From Pseudorhodobacter turbinis (lineage in GTDB: Bacteria > Pseudomonadota > Alphaproteobacteria > Rhodobacterales > Rhodobacteraceae), in the NCBI RefSeq assembly GCF_005234135.1, contig NZ_CP039965.1, positions 186,001-250,000 of the forward strand: a stretch of 64,000 nucleotides of DNA. Direction: 5' to 3'. Below are positions 8,104 through 17,550 of the stretch, piece by piece (position 1 is the first letter of the stretch; the number at the start of each line of letters is the position of its first letter). The notes under the pieces are model-generated. The model was not told where the DNA came from. It did not search any database and worked only from the letters and a program-made list of their open reading frames with translations. A program made the translations under genes and the position numbers.

Positions 8104-10956
8104 ATGGCCGAGCATAAATTTATCGAAGTACGCGGCGCGCGGGAACACAACCTTAAGGGTGTGGATGTCGATATTCCGCGCGACCAATTGGTGGTGATCA
8201 CGGGGCTGTCCGGTTCTGGAAAATCCAGCCTTGCCTTTGATACGATCTATGCCGAAGGTCAGCGCCGCTATGTCGAGAGCCTCTCGGCCTATGCCCGCCA
8301 ATTCCTTGATATGATGGGGAAACCGGATGTGGATCACATCTCGGGCCTGTCCCCTGCGATCTCGATCGAACAGAAAACCACCTCGAAGAACCCGCGCTCT
8401 ACCGTCGGTACGGTGACCGAGATTTACGACTATATGCGCCTGCTGTTCGCCCGCACAGGCACACCTTTCAGCCCGACTACCGGCAAGCCGATCACGGCGC
8501 AACAGGTGCAGGATATGGTCGACATCATCATGGCGATGGAGGAGGGGACGCGTGCCTATCTGCTTGCCCCGATCATCCGCGACCGGAAAGGCGAGTATAA
8601 AAAAGAGTTCCTTGATCTGCGCAAACAGGGCTTCCAACGGGTCAAGGTGAACGGCGAATTCTATGAGCTGGAAGACGCGCCGACGTTGGACAAGAAATTC
8701 CGCCACAATATTGATGTGGTGGTCGACCGGATCGTAGTTAAGGAAGGGATCGAAACCCGCCTTGCCGACAGCTTGCGCACGGCTTTGAACCTGGCCGACG
8801 GCATCGCAATTCTGGAAACGGCGGGCGATGAACCTGTCCGGACCACATTCTCGGAAAAATTCGCTTGTCCTGTGTCGGGCTTTACGATCCCCGAGATTGA
8901 ACCGCGGCTTTTTTCGTTTAACGCACCCTTTGGCGCCTGTCCGGTTTGCGATGGTTTAGGCGTTGAACTATTTTTTGACGAGCGTCTTGTGGTGCCCGAT
9001 CAAAACCTGACATTGGTGCAAGGCGCGCTGGCCCCTTGGGCAAAGTCGAAGTCACCCTATTTCACCCAGACCATTGATTGTATTGCGAAACACTATCAAT
9101 TCGACAAGAAAACCAAGTGGAAAGATCTACCTGAGAAGGTAAAGAACGTCTTTTTGCGCGGCTCTGGCGAGGAGGAAATCGCCTTTCGCTATGACGAGGG
9201 GGGGCGCATTTATCAGGTTAGCCGTGTGTTTGAGGGCGTTATTCCGAACATGGAACGCCGTTTCCGCGAAACTGACAGCAATTGGGTCCGCGAAGAGTTC
9301 GAGCGTTACCAGAACAACCGCTCTTGCGGGGCCTGCAATGGCTATCGTCTGCGGCCCGAGGCGCTGGCCGTGAAAATCGCGGGGCTTCATGCGGGGGAGG
9401 TCGTGCAGATGTCCATCCAAGAGGCCCATGACTGGATCGGCCATGTGCCAGAGCATCTGACCAACCAAAAGAATGAAATTGCCCGTGCCATTTTGAAAGA
9501 GATCCGCGAGCGTCTTGGTTTTCTTGTAAATGTCGGGCTTAACTATCTGTCGCTTTCGCGCAATGCGGGCACGCTTTCGGGCGGTGAAAGCCAGCGGATC
9601 AGGCTGGCGTCGCAAATTGGGTCAGGGTTGACGGGGGTGCTTTATGTGCTCGATGAGCCCTCGATCGGCTTGCACCAACGCGATAATGACCGACTTTTGA
9701 CCACGCTGAAGAACCTGCGCGATCAGGGTAATTCGGTGATTGTAGTTGAACATGATGAGGATGCGATTCGCGAGGCGGATTATGTTTTCGACATGGGACC
9801 GGGGGCGGGGGTGCACGGCGGCACGGTGGTCTCTCATGGGACGCCTGCGCAGGTGATGGCTGACCCTGCCAGCCTGACGGGGCAGTATTTGCAAGGCACA
9901 CGCGAAATTCCGGTGCCTTTGGTGCGGCGCAAGGGCTCGGGGAAAAAGGTGACTGTGGTGAAGGCCACGGGCAACAACCTGCAAAATGTCACCGCTGAAT
10001 TCCCGCTGGGGAAGTTTGTTTGTGTGACGGGGGTTTCGGGTGGCGGCAAGTCCACGCTGACCTTGGAGACGTTGTATAAAACTGCAGCGACACGGCTGAA
10101 TGGCGCACGAGAAACGCCTGCACCTTGTGAGACGATCAAGGGGTTTGAGCATCTCGACAAGGTCATTGATATTGATCAGCGCCCCATCGGCCGTACGCCG
10201 CGTTCCAATCCGGCCACCTATACCGGCGCCTTCACCCCGATCCGCGATTGGTTCGCGGGCTTGCCGGAATCCAAGGCCCGCGGCTATGCGCCGGGGCGGT
10301 TCAGCTTTAACGTCAAGGGCGGGCGCTGTGAGGCCTGTCAGGGGGACGGTCTTATCAAGATCGAAATGCATTTCCTTCCCGATGTTTATGTCGAATGCGA
10401 AACCTGCAAAGGCAAACGCTACAACCGCGAAACATTGGAAATTAAGTTCAAGAACAAAAGTATAGCGGACGTTCTTGATATGACGGTTGAAGACGCGCAA
10501 AGCTTTTTCCAAGCCGTGCCAAGCATCCGGGAAAAGATGGATGCACTGGTGCGTGTGGGGCTTGGCTATATCAAAGTTGGCCAGCAGGCGACGACCCTTT
10601 CAGGCGGTGAGGCGCAGCGTGTCAAACTGTCAAAGGAGCTGGCACGTCGGGCAACGGGGCGCACGCTCTATATTCTTGATGAGCCGACAACCGGCCTGCA
10701 TTTTGAGGATGTGAAAAAGCTGCTTGAGGTGCTTCATGAGCTGGTCGACCAAGGCAACACTGTCATTGTGATCGAGCACAACCTAGACGTCGTTAAAACC
10801 GCTGATTGGGTGATCGATATCGGTCCCGAGGGTGGCGATGGTGGCGGGCAGATCGTTGCCAAGGGCACGCCAGAAGATGTTGCCAAGGTAGAGGCAAGCC
10901 ACACCGGCCGCTATCTGCAAGGGATGCTGAAACCCCGTAAAATGGCGGCTGAATAA
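8104..10956 (+). CDS. uvrA: Excinuclease ABC subunit A
   Basis: The damage-recognition ATPase of nucleotide excision repair (950 aa), which acts with UvrB and UvrC. Two ABC modules are visible: the first Walker [13 protein letters not shown] near residue 34, [12 protein letters not shown] and [13 protein letters not shown] in the first half, then a second set ([40 protein letters not shown]). Zinc-binding CxxC pairs include CPVCDG, CGACNG, CEACQG and CETCKG. ATG 8104 gives [17 protein letters not shown], which matches the family N-terminus. An upstream in-frame start at 8029 would place coding sequence over the SOS box and is rejected. An exact SOS box precedes the gene. Confidence 0.97.
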   Translation: MAEHKFIEVRGAREHNLKGVDVDIPRDQLVVITGLSGSGKSSLAFDTIYAEGQRRYVESLSAYARQFLDMMGKPDVDHISGLSPAISIEQKTTSKNPRSTVGTVTEIYDYMRLLFARTGTPFSPTTGKPITAQQVQDMVDIIMAMEEGTRAYLLAPIIRDRKGEYKKEFLDLRKQGFQRVKVNGEFYELEDAPTLDKKFRHNIDVVVDRIVVKEGIETRLADSLRTALNLADGIAILETAGDEPVRTTFSEKFACPVSGFTIPEIEPRLFSFNAPFGACPVCDGLGVELFFDERLVVPDQNLTLVQGALAPWAKSKSPYFTQTIDCIAKHYQFDKKTKWKDLPEKVKNVFLRGSGEEEIAFRYDEGGRIYQVSRVFEGVIPNMERRFRETDSNWVREEFERYQNNRSCGACNGYRLRPEALAVKIAGLHAGEVVQMSIQEAHDWIGHVPEHLTNQKNEIARAILKEIRERLGFLVNVGLNYLSLSRNAGTLSGGESQRIRLASQIGSGLTGVLYVLDEPSIGLHQRDNDRLLTTLKNLRDQGNSVIVVEHDEDAIREADYVFDMGPGAGVHGGTVVSHGTPAQVMADPASLTGQYLQGTREIPVPLVRRKGSGKKVTVVKATGNNLQNVTAEFPLGKFVCVTGVSGGGKSTLTLETLYKTAATRLNGARETPAPCETIKGFEHLDKVIDIDQRPIGRTPRSNPATYTGAFTPIRDWFAGLPESKARGYAPGRFSFNVKGGRCEACQGDGLIKIEMHFLPDVYVECETCKGKRYNRETLEIKFKNKSIADVLDMTVEDAQSFFQAVPSIREKMDALVRVGLGYIKVGQQATTLSGGEAQRVKLSKELARRATGRTLYILDEPTTGLHFEDVKKLLEVLHELVDQGNTVIVIEHNLDVVKTADWVIDIGPEGGDGGGQIVAKGTPEDVAKVEASHTGRYLQGMLKPRKMAAE

Positions 10957-10958
10957 AG

Positions 10959-10986
10959 AAAAAGGGGGCCTAGGCCCCCTTTTTTT
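10959..10986. terminator. Bidirectional terminator between uvrA and the DUF2892 gene
   Basis: AAAAAGGGGG (10959-10968) and CCCCCTTTTT (10975-10984) flank the loop CCTAGG, with T continuing to 10986. The A-run on the left gives a T-run for the minus strand, so both converging genes can use it. It overlaps the TAA stop of the minus-strand gene. Confidence 0.88.
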
Positions 10987-11191
10987 ATTTCTTGATCGAG
11001 CAGGTATTTATGCCGATCAGGCTATAAAGCAAACACGACCGGCTTAAACCGGTAAACAATGCCACCGCCCCGACAACCGCCAGAACCCAGCGCCAGCCCA
11101 AGTTGGGCAGGGCAAAGAATGCAGCGATCAAGGCAATCCCAAGTACGATGCGCAAAACTCGGTCTGCACCGCCGACGTTGGTCTTGAACAT
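10985..11191 (-). CDS. DUF2892 (YgaP-like) inner-membrane protein
   Basis: A 68-aa protein with two hydrophobic helices (VLRIVLGIALIAAFFAL and WVLAVVGAVALFTGL) separated by a short polar turn. The N-terminus NVGGADRVLRI and the C-terminal SRSCLLYSLIGINT pattern are typical of DUF2892 proteins, which resemble the membrane tail of YgaP rhodanese. ATG 11191 is chosen because AAGGAG lies 6 bases upstream. ATG 11197 would touch that box. The function is unknown; family members are often linked to sulfur or anaerobic metabolism. An FNR-type box and a matching -10 element lie upstream, suggesting low-oxygen induction. Confidence 0.85.
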   Translation of the reverse strand: MFKTNVGGADRVLRIVLGIALIAAFFALPNLGWRWVLAVVGAVALFTGLSRSCLLYSLIGINTCSIKK

Positions 11192-11235
11192 ATCCATCTC
11201 CTTGCTTGAGGTCACGACTCGCGACCATTGAGGGC

Positions 11236-11277
11236 AGGATAAGACATATTCAAGTTGCTGCACTTGATATAGATCAG
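11236..11277 (-). promoter_or_regulatory. FNR-type activated promoter for the DUF2892 gene
   Basis: On the minus strand CTGAT-N4-ATCAA (11277-11264) matches the FNR/FnrL consensus TTGAT-N4-ATCAA at 9 of 10 positions. A TATCCT -10 element lies at 11241-11236. A start 7 bases after it (near 11229) puts the box centre at about -41.5, the class II activator position. The box overlaps the mmsB stop codon. Confidence 0.55.
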
Positions 11278-12146
11278 CCGCGCCCGCGCTTTTCAAACCG
11301 TGGCAGCATCGCGCTGAAGTCCTTGCCCTTACCGCCCTCGGCCTCCACAAACTCTGTATAGAGTGCTGCGGCGGCTTGACCCATAGGGGTATCTGCATCC
11401 ACGGATTCGGCAGCTTGCTGCGACAGCCGCAGATCTTTGAGCATCAATTCTGCTGCAAATCCAGGGGTATAGTCATTGTCGGCCGGTGATTTCGGGCCAA
11501 CGCCGGGCGCAGGGCAATAGGCGTTCATCGACCAAGAATACCCCGAAGAGGTGGAGACCACATCAAACATTTTCTCACGCGACAGGCCCAGTTTATCGGC
11601 CAAGGCAAAGGCCTCGCATGTTGCGATCATTGTGACGCCGAGGATCATGTTGTTGCAGATTTTCGCCGATTGGCCGGCACCGGCATCGCCGCAATGTACG
11701 GCCTTTTGCCCCATGATATCAAAGAGCGGTTTGACCGCCGCAAACCCCGCATCAGAGCCCCCGACCATAAAGGTCAGCGTGCCAGCCGTCGCCCCGCCAA
11801 CACCGCCCGAAACCGGCGCGTCCAATGCGTCAAGCCCTGCTGCGGCTGCTTGTTCGGCCACGACCCGCGTGCTGTCCACATCCACTGTAGAGCAATCACA
11901 CAAGACCGTGCCGGCCGTCATCGCGGGGATCAGCTCTGCCGCGACAGAGCGTAGGATCGCACCATTGGGCAGCATGGTGATTACCACATCCATACCCGTC
12001 GCCGCATGCGCGGCAGAGGTGGCCGCCGTCACACCCGCAGGCATTGGCGCGCTGAGGTCAAAGCCTGTGACCTCATGGCCCGCCGCCGATAGGTTGGCCG
12101 CCATTGGCCCGCCCATATTCCCCAGCCCGATAAAACCGATTTTCAT
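11274..12146 (-). CDS. mmsB: 3-hydroxyisobutyrate dehydrogenase
   Basis: The product (290 aa) oxidises 3-hydroxyisobutyrate to methylmalonate semialdehyde with NAD+ in valine degradation. The N-terminal Rossmann motif IGFIGLGNMGGPMAANL, the substrate loop DAPVSGGVGGATAGTLTFMVGG, and the catalytic Lys in GAGQSAKICNNM are present, and the length is standard for the family. Its start overlaps the upstream hydrolase stop by 4 bases, so it is the last gene of an operon of acyl-CoA dehydrogenase, 3-hydroxyisobutyryl-CoA hydrolase and mmsB. Confidence 0.95.
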   Translation of the reverse strand: MKIGFIGLGNMGGPMAANLSAAGHEVTGFDLSAPMPAGVTAATSAAHAATGMDVVITMLPNGAILRSVAAELIPAMTAGTVLCDCSTVDVDSTRVVAEQAAAAGLDALDAPVSGGVGGATAGTLTFMVGGSDAGFAAVKPLFDIMGQKAVHCGDAGAGQSAKICNNMILGVTMIATCEAFALADKLGLSREKMFDVVSTSSGYSWSMNAYCPAPGVGPKSPADNDYTPGFAAELMLKDLRLSQQAAESVDADTPMGQAAAALYTEFVEAEGGKGKDFSAMLPRFEKRGRG

Positions 12147-13183
12147 ACGTCATCCTCCACTGTCCAAGCCTGCGAACCCAAAGGGGCCAGCATGGCGGTC
12201 ACTTCAGCCGCGGGAACGGCCTCGATACTTTTGTGCAGCCAATTTGGGCTGCGGTCTTTGTCGATCACGGTGGCGCGTACGCCTTCTTGAAAATCGCCTG
12301 ACTCTTGTGCGCTGTGGGTATAGCGATACTCCAGCTCCAGCGCTTGGGACAGGTCGGGTGCGGCGCGCAAACGGTTTTGTATTTCAAGCGCAGCACATGT
12401 CGCCAAAGGCGAGGCGCGTTCTATTATCTCTAGGGTGGATTGGGCGAAATCGCTGTCATCTGCGCGCAGGGCAGTCACAACATCAGGGCAAGATTCAGCA
12501 CCGAAAAGCGTATCAACCTGCGTTTGCAGATCGGGGAGGTCGGCGTCTGGCGCAGGTTGGGTGAAACGTACCAATGCGGAGATGCCCTCTGCCACCAGTG
12601 CTGCGGTCAAGGCGGGCCAATCGGACTCGGGCACGAAATAATCGGCAAAGCCTGCGTAAATCGCATCGCCCGGGCCCATGCGCGCGCCCGTTGCCGCCAG
12701 ATAGGCCCCCAGCCGTCCCGGCGCCCGTGCCAGCAAATAGGAGCCGCCAACATCCGGCACCAAGCCGATCGCACATTCTGGCATCGCAAGCTGACTGCTT
12801 TCCCCGACGATCCGGTGGCGGGCATGACAGCCAACGCCAACGCCGCCGCCCATGGTGAAACCGTGCATCAGGCTGACGACAGGCTTGGCATAGCGCGCGA
12901 TCCGCAGGTTCATCCGGTATTCCATACGCCAGAAGTGACGGCCATGTCCGAAATCACCCGATTTGCCTGCGTGGTATAGCTCTGCAATATCACCGCCGGC
13001 GCAAAATGCGCGGGGGCCTTCTGCATCTATTACCACCAGATCGACGGCATCATCCTCTGCCCATGCGATCAATGCGGCGTCGAGCGCCTCGCACATTGGT
13101 TCACTTAGCGCGTTTAGTACGTTTGGGCGGTTCAGCCTGATGCGGCCGCACCGCCTCTCAATCCATGTTTTCGTATCGCTCAT
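12143..13183 (-). CDS. 3-hydroxyisobutyryl-CoA hydrolase (enoyl-CoA hydratase/isomerase family)
   Basis: A crotonase-fold protein of 346 aa, longer than simple enoyl-CoA hydratases (about 260 aa) and matching the HIBCH subfamily. Key segments are RAFCAGGDIAELYH (oxyanion hole), HGFTMGGGVGVGCHARHRI, MPECAIGLVPDVGGSYLLAR and the C-terminal FQEGVRATVIDKDRSPNW. It releases CoA from 3-hydroxyisobutyryl-CoA, supplying free 3-hydroxyisobutyrate to MmsB encoded next. Four-base overlaps on both sides (with the acyl-CoA dehydrogenase and mmsB) argue for one transcript. The specific substrate is inferred from family and context. Confidence 0.88.
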   Translation of the reverse strand: MSDTKTWIERRCGRIRLNRPNVLNALSEPMCEALDAALIAWAEDDAVDLVVIDAEGPRAFCAGGDIAELYHAGKSGDFGHGRHFWRMEYRMNLRIARYAKPVVSLMHGFTMGGGVGVGCHARHRIVGESSQLAMPECAIGLVPDVGGSYLLARAPGRLGAYLAATGARMGPGDAIYAGFADYFVPESDWPALTAALVAEGISALVRFTQPAPDADLPDLQTQVDTLFGAESCPDVVTALRADDSDFAQSTLEIIERASPLATCAALEIQNRLRAAPDLSQALELEYRYTHSAQESGDFQEGVRATVIDKDRSPNWLHKSIEAVPAAEVTAMLAPLGSQAWTVEDDV

Positions 13184-14325
13184 GCCCGGTCCGTTAACAT
13201 CTGACGGCTGATGATCATGCGCATGACCTCATTCGTCCCTTCCAAAATCTGATGCACCCGCAAATCCCGCACGATTTTTTCGATCCCGTAATCGGCCAAA
13301 TAGCCATAGCCGCCATGCATCTGCAAACAGCTATTCGCAACGTCGAAGCAAACATCCGTCACGTAAAGCTTTGCCATCGCACAGAATTTCGACGCATCCG
13401 GCGCCTTCGCGTCATATTTTGCCGCCGCGTGACGCAGGAACACCCGCGCGGTTTGCAGCTTCACTTCCATATCGGCCAGACGGAACTGCAACGCTTGGAA
13501 CTGGTCAATCGAGCGGCCAAAGGCCTTGCGCTCGGCCATATAGGTCATGGTCGCGTCCAGTGCACTTTGCGCGCCCCCCAAGGCGCAGGCGGCAATGTTC
13601 AGGCGTCCCCCATCCAGACCCGCCATCGCATAGGAAAAGCCGCGGCCTTCCTCGCCCAAAAGGTTGTCCAAAGGCACCGCGCAATCATCCAGTTGCACCT
13701 GCCGCGTGGGTTGCGCGCGCCAGCCCATCTTGTCCTCAAGCCCGCCAAAGGAAAGCCCCTCGGCGCCATCCTCAACGATCAGCGCGGAAATTCCTTTTGG
13801 CCCATCCTCGCCCGAGCGGGCCATGACGATATAGGCATCCGAATAGCCACCACCCGAGATAAACGCCTTGGTGCCATTCAAGCGCCAGCCGTCCTCACCC
13901 TTGGTGGCCCGCGTCTTTAGCGCCGCCGCATCAGAGCCGGATCCCGGTTCGGTCAGGCAATAGGAGAATATGGTTTCCATGCCGCACAGTTTAGGCAACC
14001 AGCGCGCTTTGGTCTCCTCTGACCCAAACCGGTCAATCATGCCGCCGCACATATTATGGATCGACAAAAAGGCTGCGACCGAGGGGCAGGCCATCGACAG
14101 CGCCTCAAAGACCAATGTCGCATCCAAACGTGACAGGCCGGACCCGCCAAAATCTTCGGAAACGTAAATCCCGCCAAGGCCAAGGGCCGCCACTTCGGGC
14201 CAAAGCGTTTTGGGAATATTTTCGGCCTTTTCCCACTCGCGTGCAAAGGGGGCGATCTTTTCTTGCCCAAACCCTTGGGCCATTTCAAAAATTGCTTGCT
14301 GCTCTTCGGTCAGGGAAAGGTCCAT
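13180..14325 (-). CDS. Acyl-CoA dehydrogenase, probably isobutyryl-CoA dehydrogenase
   Basis: A flavoprotein of 381 aa that introduces an alpha,beta double bond into an acyl-CoA and passes electrons to ETF. Seen are the family segments CLTEPGSGSDAAALKTRA, AFISGGGYSDAYIVMAR, AFGRSIDQFQALQFRLADM and the C-terminal YLADYGIEKIVRDLRVHQIL followed by EGTNEVMRMIISR. Position in a valine operon points to isobutyryl-CoA as substrate. Start ATG 14325 leaves 5 bases to the GAGG box. ATG 14328 is only 2 bases from it. mmsA lies upstream in the same direction but is separated by a terminator, so this operon may have its own promoter. Confidence 0.88.
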   Translation of the reverse strand: MDLSLTEEQQAIFEMAQGFGQEKIAPFAREWEKAENIPKTLWPEVAALGLGGIYVSEDFGGSGLSRLDATLVFEALSMACPSVAAFLSIHNMCGGMIDRFGSEETKARWLPKLCGMETIFSYCLTEPGSGSDAAALKTRATKGEDGWRLNGTKAFISGGGYSDAYIVMARSGEDGPKGISALIVEDGAEGLSFGGLEDKMGWRAQPTRQVQLDDCAVPLDNLLGEEGRGFSYAMAGLDGGRLNIAACALGGAQSALDATMTYMAERKAFGRSIDQFQALQFRLADMEVKLQTARVFLRHAAAKYDAKAPDASKFCAMAKLYVTDVCFDVANSCLQMHGGYGYLADYGIEKIVRDLRVHQILEGTNEVMRMIISRQMLTDRA

Positions 14326-14456
14326 CATATCCTCACAAGATCGGAATTTAAGAAGTCGTGTTCTGCTTAAAGACCAACCGTTTCAAGACTGTTTCAAGTC
14401 CCGGTTAACCACCATTTCATGGGGGGAGTATCGGTAGGGGAACAGGCATTTAGGCC

Positions 14457-14481
14457 AAAAGGAGGGCGCGAACGCCCCCCT
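14457..14481 (-). terminator. mmsA terminator with UUCG tetraloop
   Basis: On the minus strand a 9-bp stem (14481-14473 with 14468-14460, one G-T pair) closes a TTCG tetraloop and is followed by TTTT (14460-14457). It starts 14 bases after the mmsA stop. Confidence 0.8.
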
Positions 14482-14494
14482 AATGTGGTTTGGA

Positions 14495-15994
14495 TCAGTC
14501 CATCGCCTTGAAGTGGAACTCTCCGCCTTCTTTCAGGCCCGATGGCCAGCGCGATGTCACGGTTTTTGTCCGTGTGTAGAAACGGAACGCATCTGGCCCG
14601 TGCTGGTTCAAGTCGCCAAAGCCGGATTTTTTCCAGCCGCCAAAGGTGTGATAGGCCAGCGGAACCGGGATTGGCACGTTGATACCAACCATGCCGACGT
14701 TGATCCGGCTGGCGAAATTGCGCGCCGTGTCACCGTCGCGGGTAAAGATCGCGGTGCCGTTTCCGTATTCATGATCCATGGCATAGCCGAGAGCTTCTTC
14801 ATAGGTTTCAGCGCGCAAGGTGCACAGAACCGGCCCGAAGATCTCTTTCTTGTAGATGTCCATATCGGTGGTCACATCATCAAACAAATGCGGCCCGACG
14901 AAATAGCCGTTCTCATAGCCCTGCAAGTTGAAGCCACGGCCATCAACGACCAGTTTTGCGCCTTGCTCTACCCCGGACTCGACCAGTTTAAGGATGTTTT
15001 CCTTGGCAGCAGCCGTCACAACGGGGCCGTAATCCACATCATTGCCAGCGGTATAAGGGCCGACTTTCAGCTTTTCGATCCGTGGAACCAGCTTTTCGAT
15101 CAGGCGGTCAGCGGTTTCTTTACCCACGGGTACAGCCACGGAAATCGCCATGCAGCGTTCCCCAGCAGCGCCGTAACCGGCACCGATCAACGCATCGGCT
15201 GCCTGATCGAGGTCGGCGTCCGGCATGATGATCATGTGGTTCTTGGCGCCGCCAAAGCACTGAACGCGCTTGCCGTTTGAACAGCCGCGGCCATAGATAT
15301 ATTCCGCAATCGGGGTGGAGCCCACAAAACCGATGGCCTGCACGGTTTCATTGTCGAGGATCGCATCGACCGAATCCTTGTCACCGTTGATGACCTGCAA
15401 AATGCCGTCGGGCAAACCGGCTTCTTTGAACAGCTCTGCCAGCATCAAAGGTACGGTCGGGTCACGCTCGGATGGTTTCAGGATAAACGCGTTACCGCAG
15501 GAAAGCGCAGGACCCATTTTCCACAGCGGGATCATCGCGGGGAAGTTGAAAGGGGTGATGCCCGCAGCCACGCCCAAAGGCTGGCGCATGGAATACATGT
15601 CGATGCCAGGACCGGCAGCGTCGGTGAAATCACCTTTCAGCATCTCAGCGGCACCGATGCAATATTCGATGACTTCCAGCCCGCGCTGCACATCGCCTTT
15701 TGCATCAGGGATGGTTTTGCCGTGTTCACGCGAAAGCGCCTCGGCCAGCTTGTCCATGTCACGGTTGATCAGGCCAACCATCGCCATCATGACGCGGCCG
15801 CGCTTTTGCGGGTTGGTGGCGCCCCATGCAGGCTGTGCCTTGGCGGCATCGGCAACGGCTGCGTCCAGCTCTGCTTTGGTGGCCAATGGGACGCGCGCTT
15901 GTACTTCGCCTGTCGCGGGGTTCATGACATCGGCAAACCGGCCCGATGTGCCCTTGACGTGCTGACCGTTGATCCAGTGGGTAAGCTCTTGCAT
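14495..15994 (-). CDS. mmsA: Methylmalonate-semialdehyde dehydrogenase (CoA-acylating)
   Basis: A 499-aa aldehyde dehydrogenase that converts methylmalonate semialdehyde to propionyl-CoA (and malonate semialdehyde to acetyl-CoA), ending valine degradation. The same reaction type also disposes of products of pyrimidine and beta-alanine breakdown. Characteristic segments are GITPFNFPAMIPLWKMGPAL, KPSERDPTVPLMLAELF, FVGSTPIAEYIYGRG and the catalytic Cys in GYGAAGERCMAIS near residue 285. AGGAGG before ATG 15994 fixes the start. It is divergent from a LysR regulator across a 102-base spacer that holds several palindromes. Confidence 0.95.
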   Translation of the reverse strand: MQELTHWINGQHVKGTSGRFADVMNPATGEVQARVPLATKAELDAAVADAAKAQPAWGATNPQKRGRVMMAMVGLINRDMDKLAEALSREHGKTIPDAKGDVQRGLEVIEYCIGAAEMLKGDFTDAAGPGIDMYSMRQPLGVAAGITPFNFPAMIPLWKMGPALSCGNAFILKPSERDPTVPLMLAELFKEAGLPDGILQVINGDKDSVDAILDNETVQAIGFVGSTPIAEYIYGRGCSNGKRVQCFGGAKNHMIIMPDADLDQAADALIGAGYGAAGERCMAISVAVPVGKETADRLIEKLVPRIEKLKVGPYTAGNDVDYGPVVTAAAKENILKLVESGVEQGAKLVVDGRGFNLQGYENGYFVGPHLFDDVTTDMDIYKKEIFGPVLCTLRAETYEEALGYAMDHEYGNGTAIFTRDGDTARNFASRINVGMVGINVPIPVPLAYHTFGGWKKSGFGDLNQHGPDAFRFYTRTKTVTSRWPSGLKEGGEFHFKAMD

Positions 15995-16031
15995 AGTATC
16001 CTCCTACGATGATTTTACCCACTGTAGGCTT

Positions 16032-16086
16032 GCAAATTTGCCCGATAAAGAGGCAATATGCCAAAAGCGTTTTGCATTTTTGCAAA
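16032..16086. promoter_or_regulatory. Palindrome cluster between mmsA and the LysR gene
   Basis: Three short palindromes lie in the divergent spacer: GCAAATTTGC (16032-16041), CAAAAGCGTTTTG (16062-16074) and TTTGCA-TTTT-TGCAAA (16071-16086). The shared TTGCAAA element and the location suggest operators for the adjacent LysR regulator or for another valine regulator. Confidence 0.5.
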
Positions 16087-16096
16087 GGGGTGGGCG

Positions 16097-16987
16097 ATGG
16101 ACTGGGATGATTTACGCATTTTTCTGGCGGTTGCCCGATCAGAAAGCCTGTCCGGCGCGGGCAAATTGCTGCGGATTGATCCGGCAACCGTGGGCAGGCG
16201 TATCGCGCGGCTGGAGGGCGTCTTGTCCACGCGGCTTTTCACCAAAACCCCGCAAGGCTACACCCTGACCCGCGACGGCCAGCGTTTGATGGACCCCGCG
16301 CTGGCGGCAGAAGTGGCGCTGGCCAGTGCGCAAGATTGCTTGCGCAAGGAAGATGGCGGGCTGACCGGCCAGATCCGTCTTGGCGCGCCTGACGGGGTTG
16401 CGAATTACCTGCTCCCCCAGGTTCTGGCGGGGATTACCGCACAAAATCCGGGGTTGGAGGTGCAGCTTGTCGCCCTGCCACGCGTGTTTAACCTGTCCAA
16501 GCGAGAGGCAGACATGGCGGTTGCGGTCTCTTGTCCTGAAACGGGCCGGTTGACGGTGCAAAAGCTGACGGATTACCATCTGCATCTTGCCGCCTCACGT
16601 GAGTATCTGTCGCAAAATCCAGCGATCACCTGCCGTGAGGATCTGCAAGACCACCGCATTATCGGCTATATCCCCGATATGATCTTTGACAAGGAGCTGG
16701 ACTATCTTGGTGAGATCGGCGCGGCTTCGCCTGAGATATCCTCCAACTCGGTTTCCGTTCAAACGCAGCTAATGCGCGCGGGCGGAGGGGTTGGCATGGT
16801 GCATGATTTTGCGCTGCCCTTCGCACCCGAGCTGGTGCATGTACTGCCGCAAGATATCTCGCTGACCCGCAGCTTTTGGCTGGTGCGCCACGCAGATGAT
16901 GCGCAGATCGAACGGCTTAACCGATTTGCCGAGCTTTTGGCCGGTGGCGTGCGCCGTGAATTGCATCGCCTTGAAGCTTTAACTTGA
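16097..16987 (+). CDS. LysR-family transcriptional regulator, divergent from mmsA
   Basis: A 296-aa regulator. The winged helix-turn-helix occupies residues 1-60 (MDWDDLRIFLAVARSESL, DPATVGRRIARLEGVL, FTKTPQGYTLTRDG). The rest is a LysR effector domain (IRLGAPDGVANYLLPQVL). ATG 16097 gives the canonical LysR N-terminus, with AAAGGGG about 7 bases upstream; longer in-frame extensions do not match the family. Placement back-to-back with mmsA makes control of valine catabolism likely, but this is inference from context. Confidence 0.9.
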   Translation: MDWDDLRIFLAVARSESLSGAGKLLRIDPATVGRRIARLEGVLSTRLFTKTPQGYTLTRDGQRLMDPALAAEVALASAQDCLRKEDGGLTGQIRLGAPDGVANYLLPQVLAGITAQNPGLEVQLVALPRVFNLSKREADMAVAVSCPETGRLTVQKLTDYHLHLAASREYLSQNPAITCREDLQDHRIIGYIPDMIFDKELDYLGEIGAASPEISSNSVSVQTQLMRAGGGVGMVHDFALPFAPELVHVLPQDISLTRSFWLVRHADDAQIERLNRFAELLAGGVRRELHRLEALT

Positions 16988-17039
16988 CAGCTTGCCTTCA
17001 AATGCCAACGCTATCCTAAGATGTCAAAGGGAGATCGCT

Positions 17040-17474
17040 ATGCTGGTGCAACAAATTCTGCAGTCCAAACCCACACAAGGAGTCCTGACACTGGCGCCCA
17101 CTGCGACGTTAAGCGAAGCGGCGGCCTTGTTGTCAGAAAAGCGTATCGGGGCGATTATCATATCAAAAGATGGCAAGCACCCGCTTGGGATTTTGTCAGA
17201 GCGTGACATCGTGCGCGAATTGGGCAAGCGCGGGGTCGGCTGTATGGCGGATGGCGTCGAAAGCGTGATGACCGCCAAGCTGATCAGCTGCACCAAGAAA
17301 GACAGCGCCGATAGCGTGATGCAGAAAATGACCGATGGCCGCTTTCGCCACATGCCAGTGATGGAGGGCGAAGAGATGACGGGTCTTGTATCCATCGGGG
17401 ATGTGGTCAAGGCCCGCTTGTCAGAGCTGTCGATGGAAAAAGACGCACTGGAAGGCATGATCAAGGGATTCTGA
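17040..17474 (+). CDS. CBS domain-containing protein
   Basis: A 144-aa cytosolic protein made of a tandem CBS pair (Bateman module). Repeat 1 covers about residues 10-65 (LAPTATLSEAAALLSEKRIGAIIISKD then GILSERDIVRELGKRG). Repeat 2 covers about 75-130 (KDSADSVMQKMTDGRFRHMPVM then GLVSIGDVVKARLSEL). Such modules bind adenine nucleotides or SAM and regulate partners. No catalytic domain is attached. AAAGGGAG 7 bases before ATG 17040 sets the start. It follows the LysR gene by 52 bases and precedes coaD by 76 bases in the same direction. Confidence 0.9.
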   Translation: MLVQQILQSKPTQGVLTLAPTATLSEAAALLSEKRIGAIIISKDGKHPLGILSERDIVRELGKRGVGCMADGVESVMTAKLISCTKKDSADSVMQKMTDGRFRHMPVMEGEEMTGLVSIGDVVKARLSELSMEKDALEGMIKGF

Positions 17475-17550
17475 GGCAAGCGGATTGGTATTTCTGCTTG
17501 CAATGGGCAGCGCAATATTGTTGCGTTAACCGTCAAAATCAGGAGTTGCC

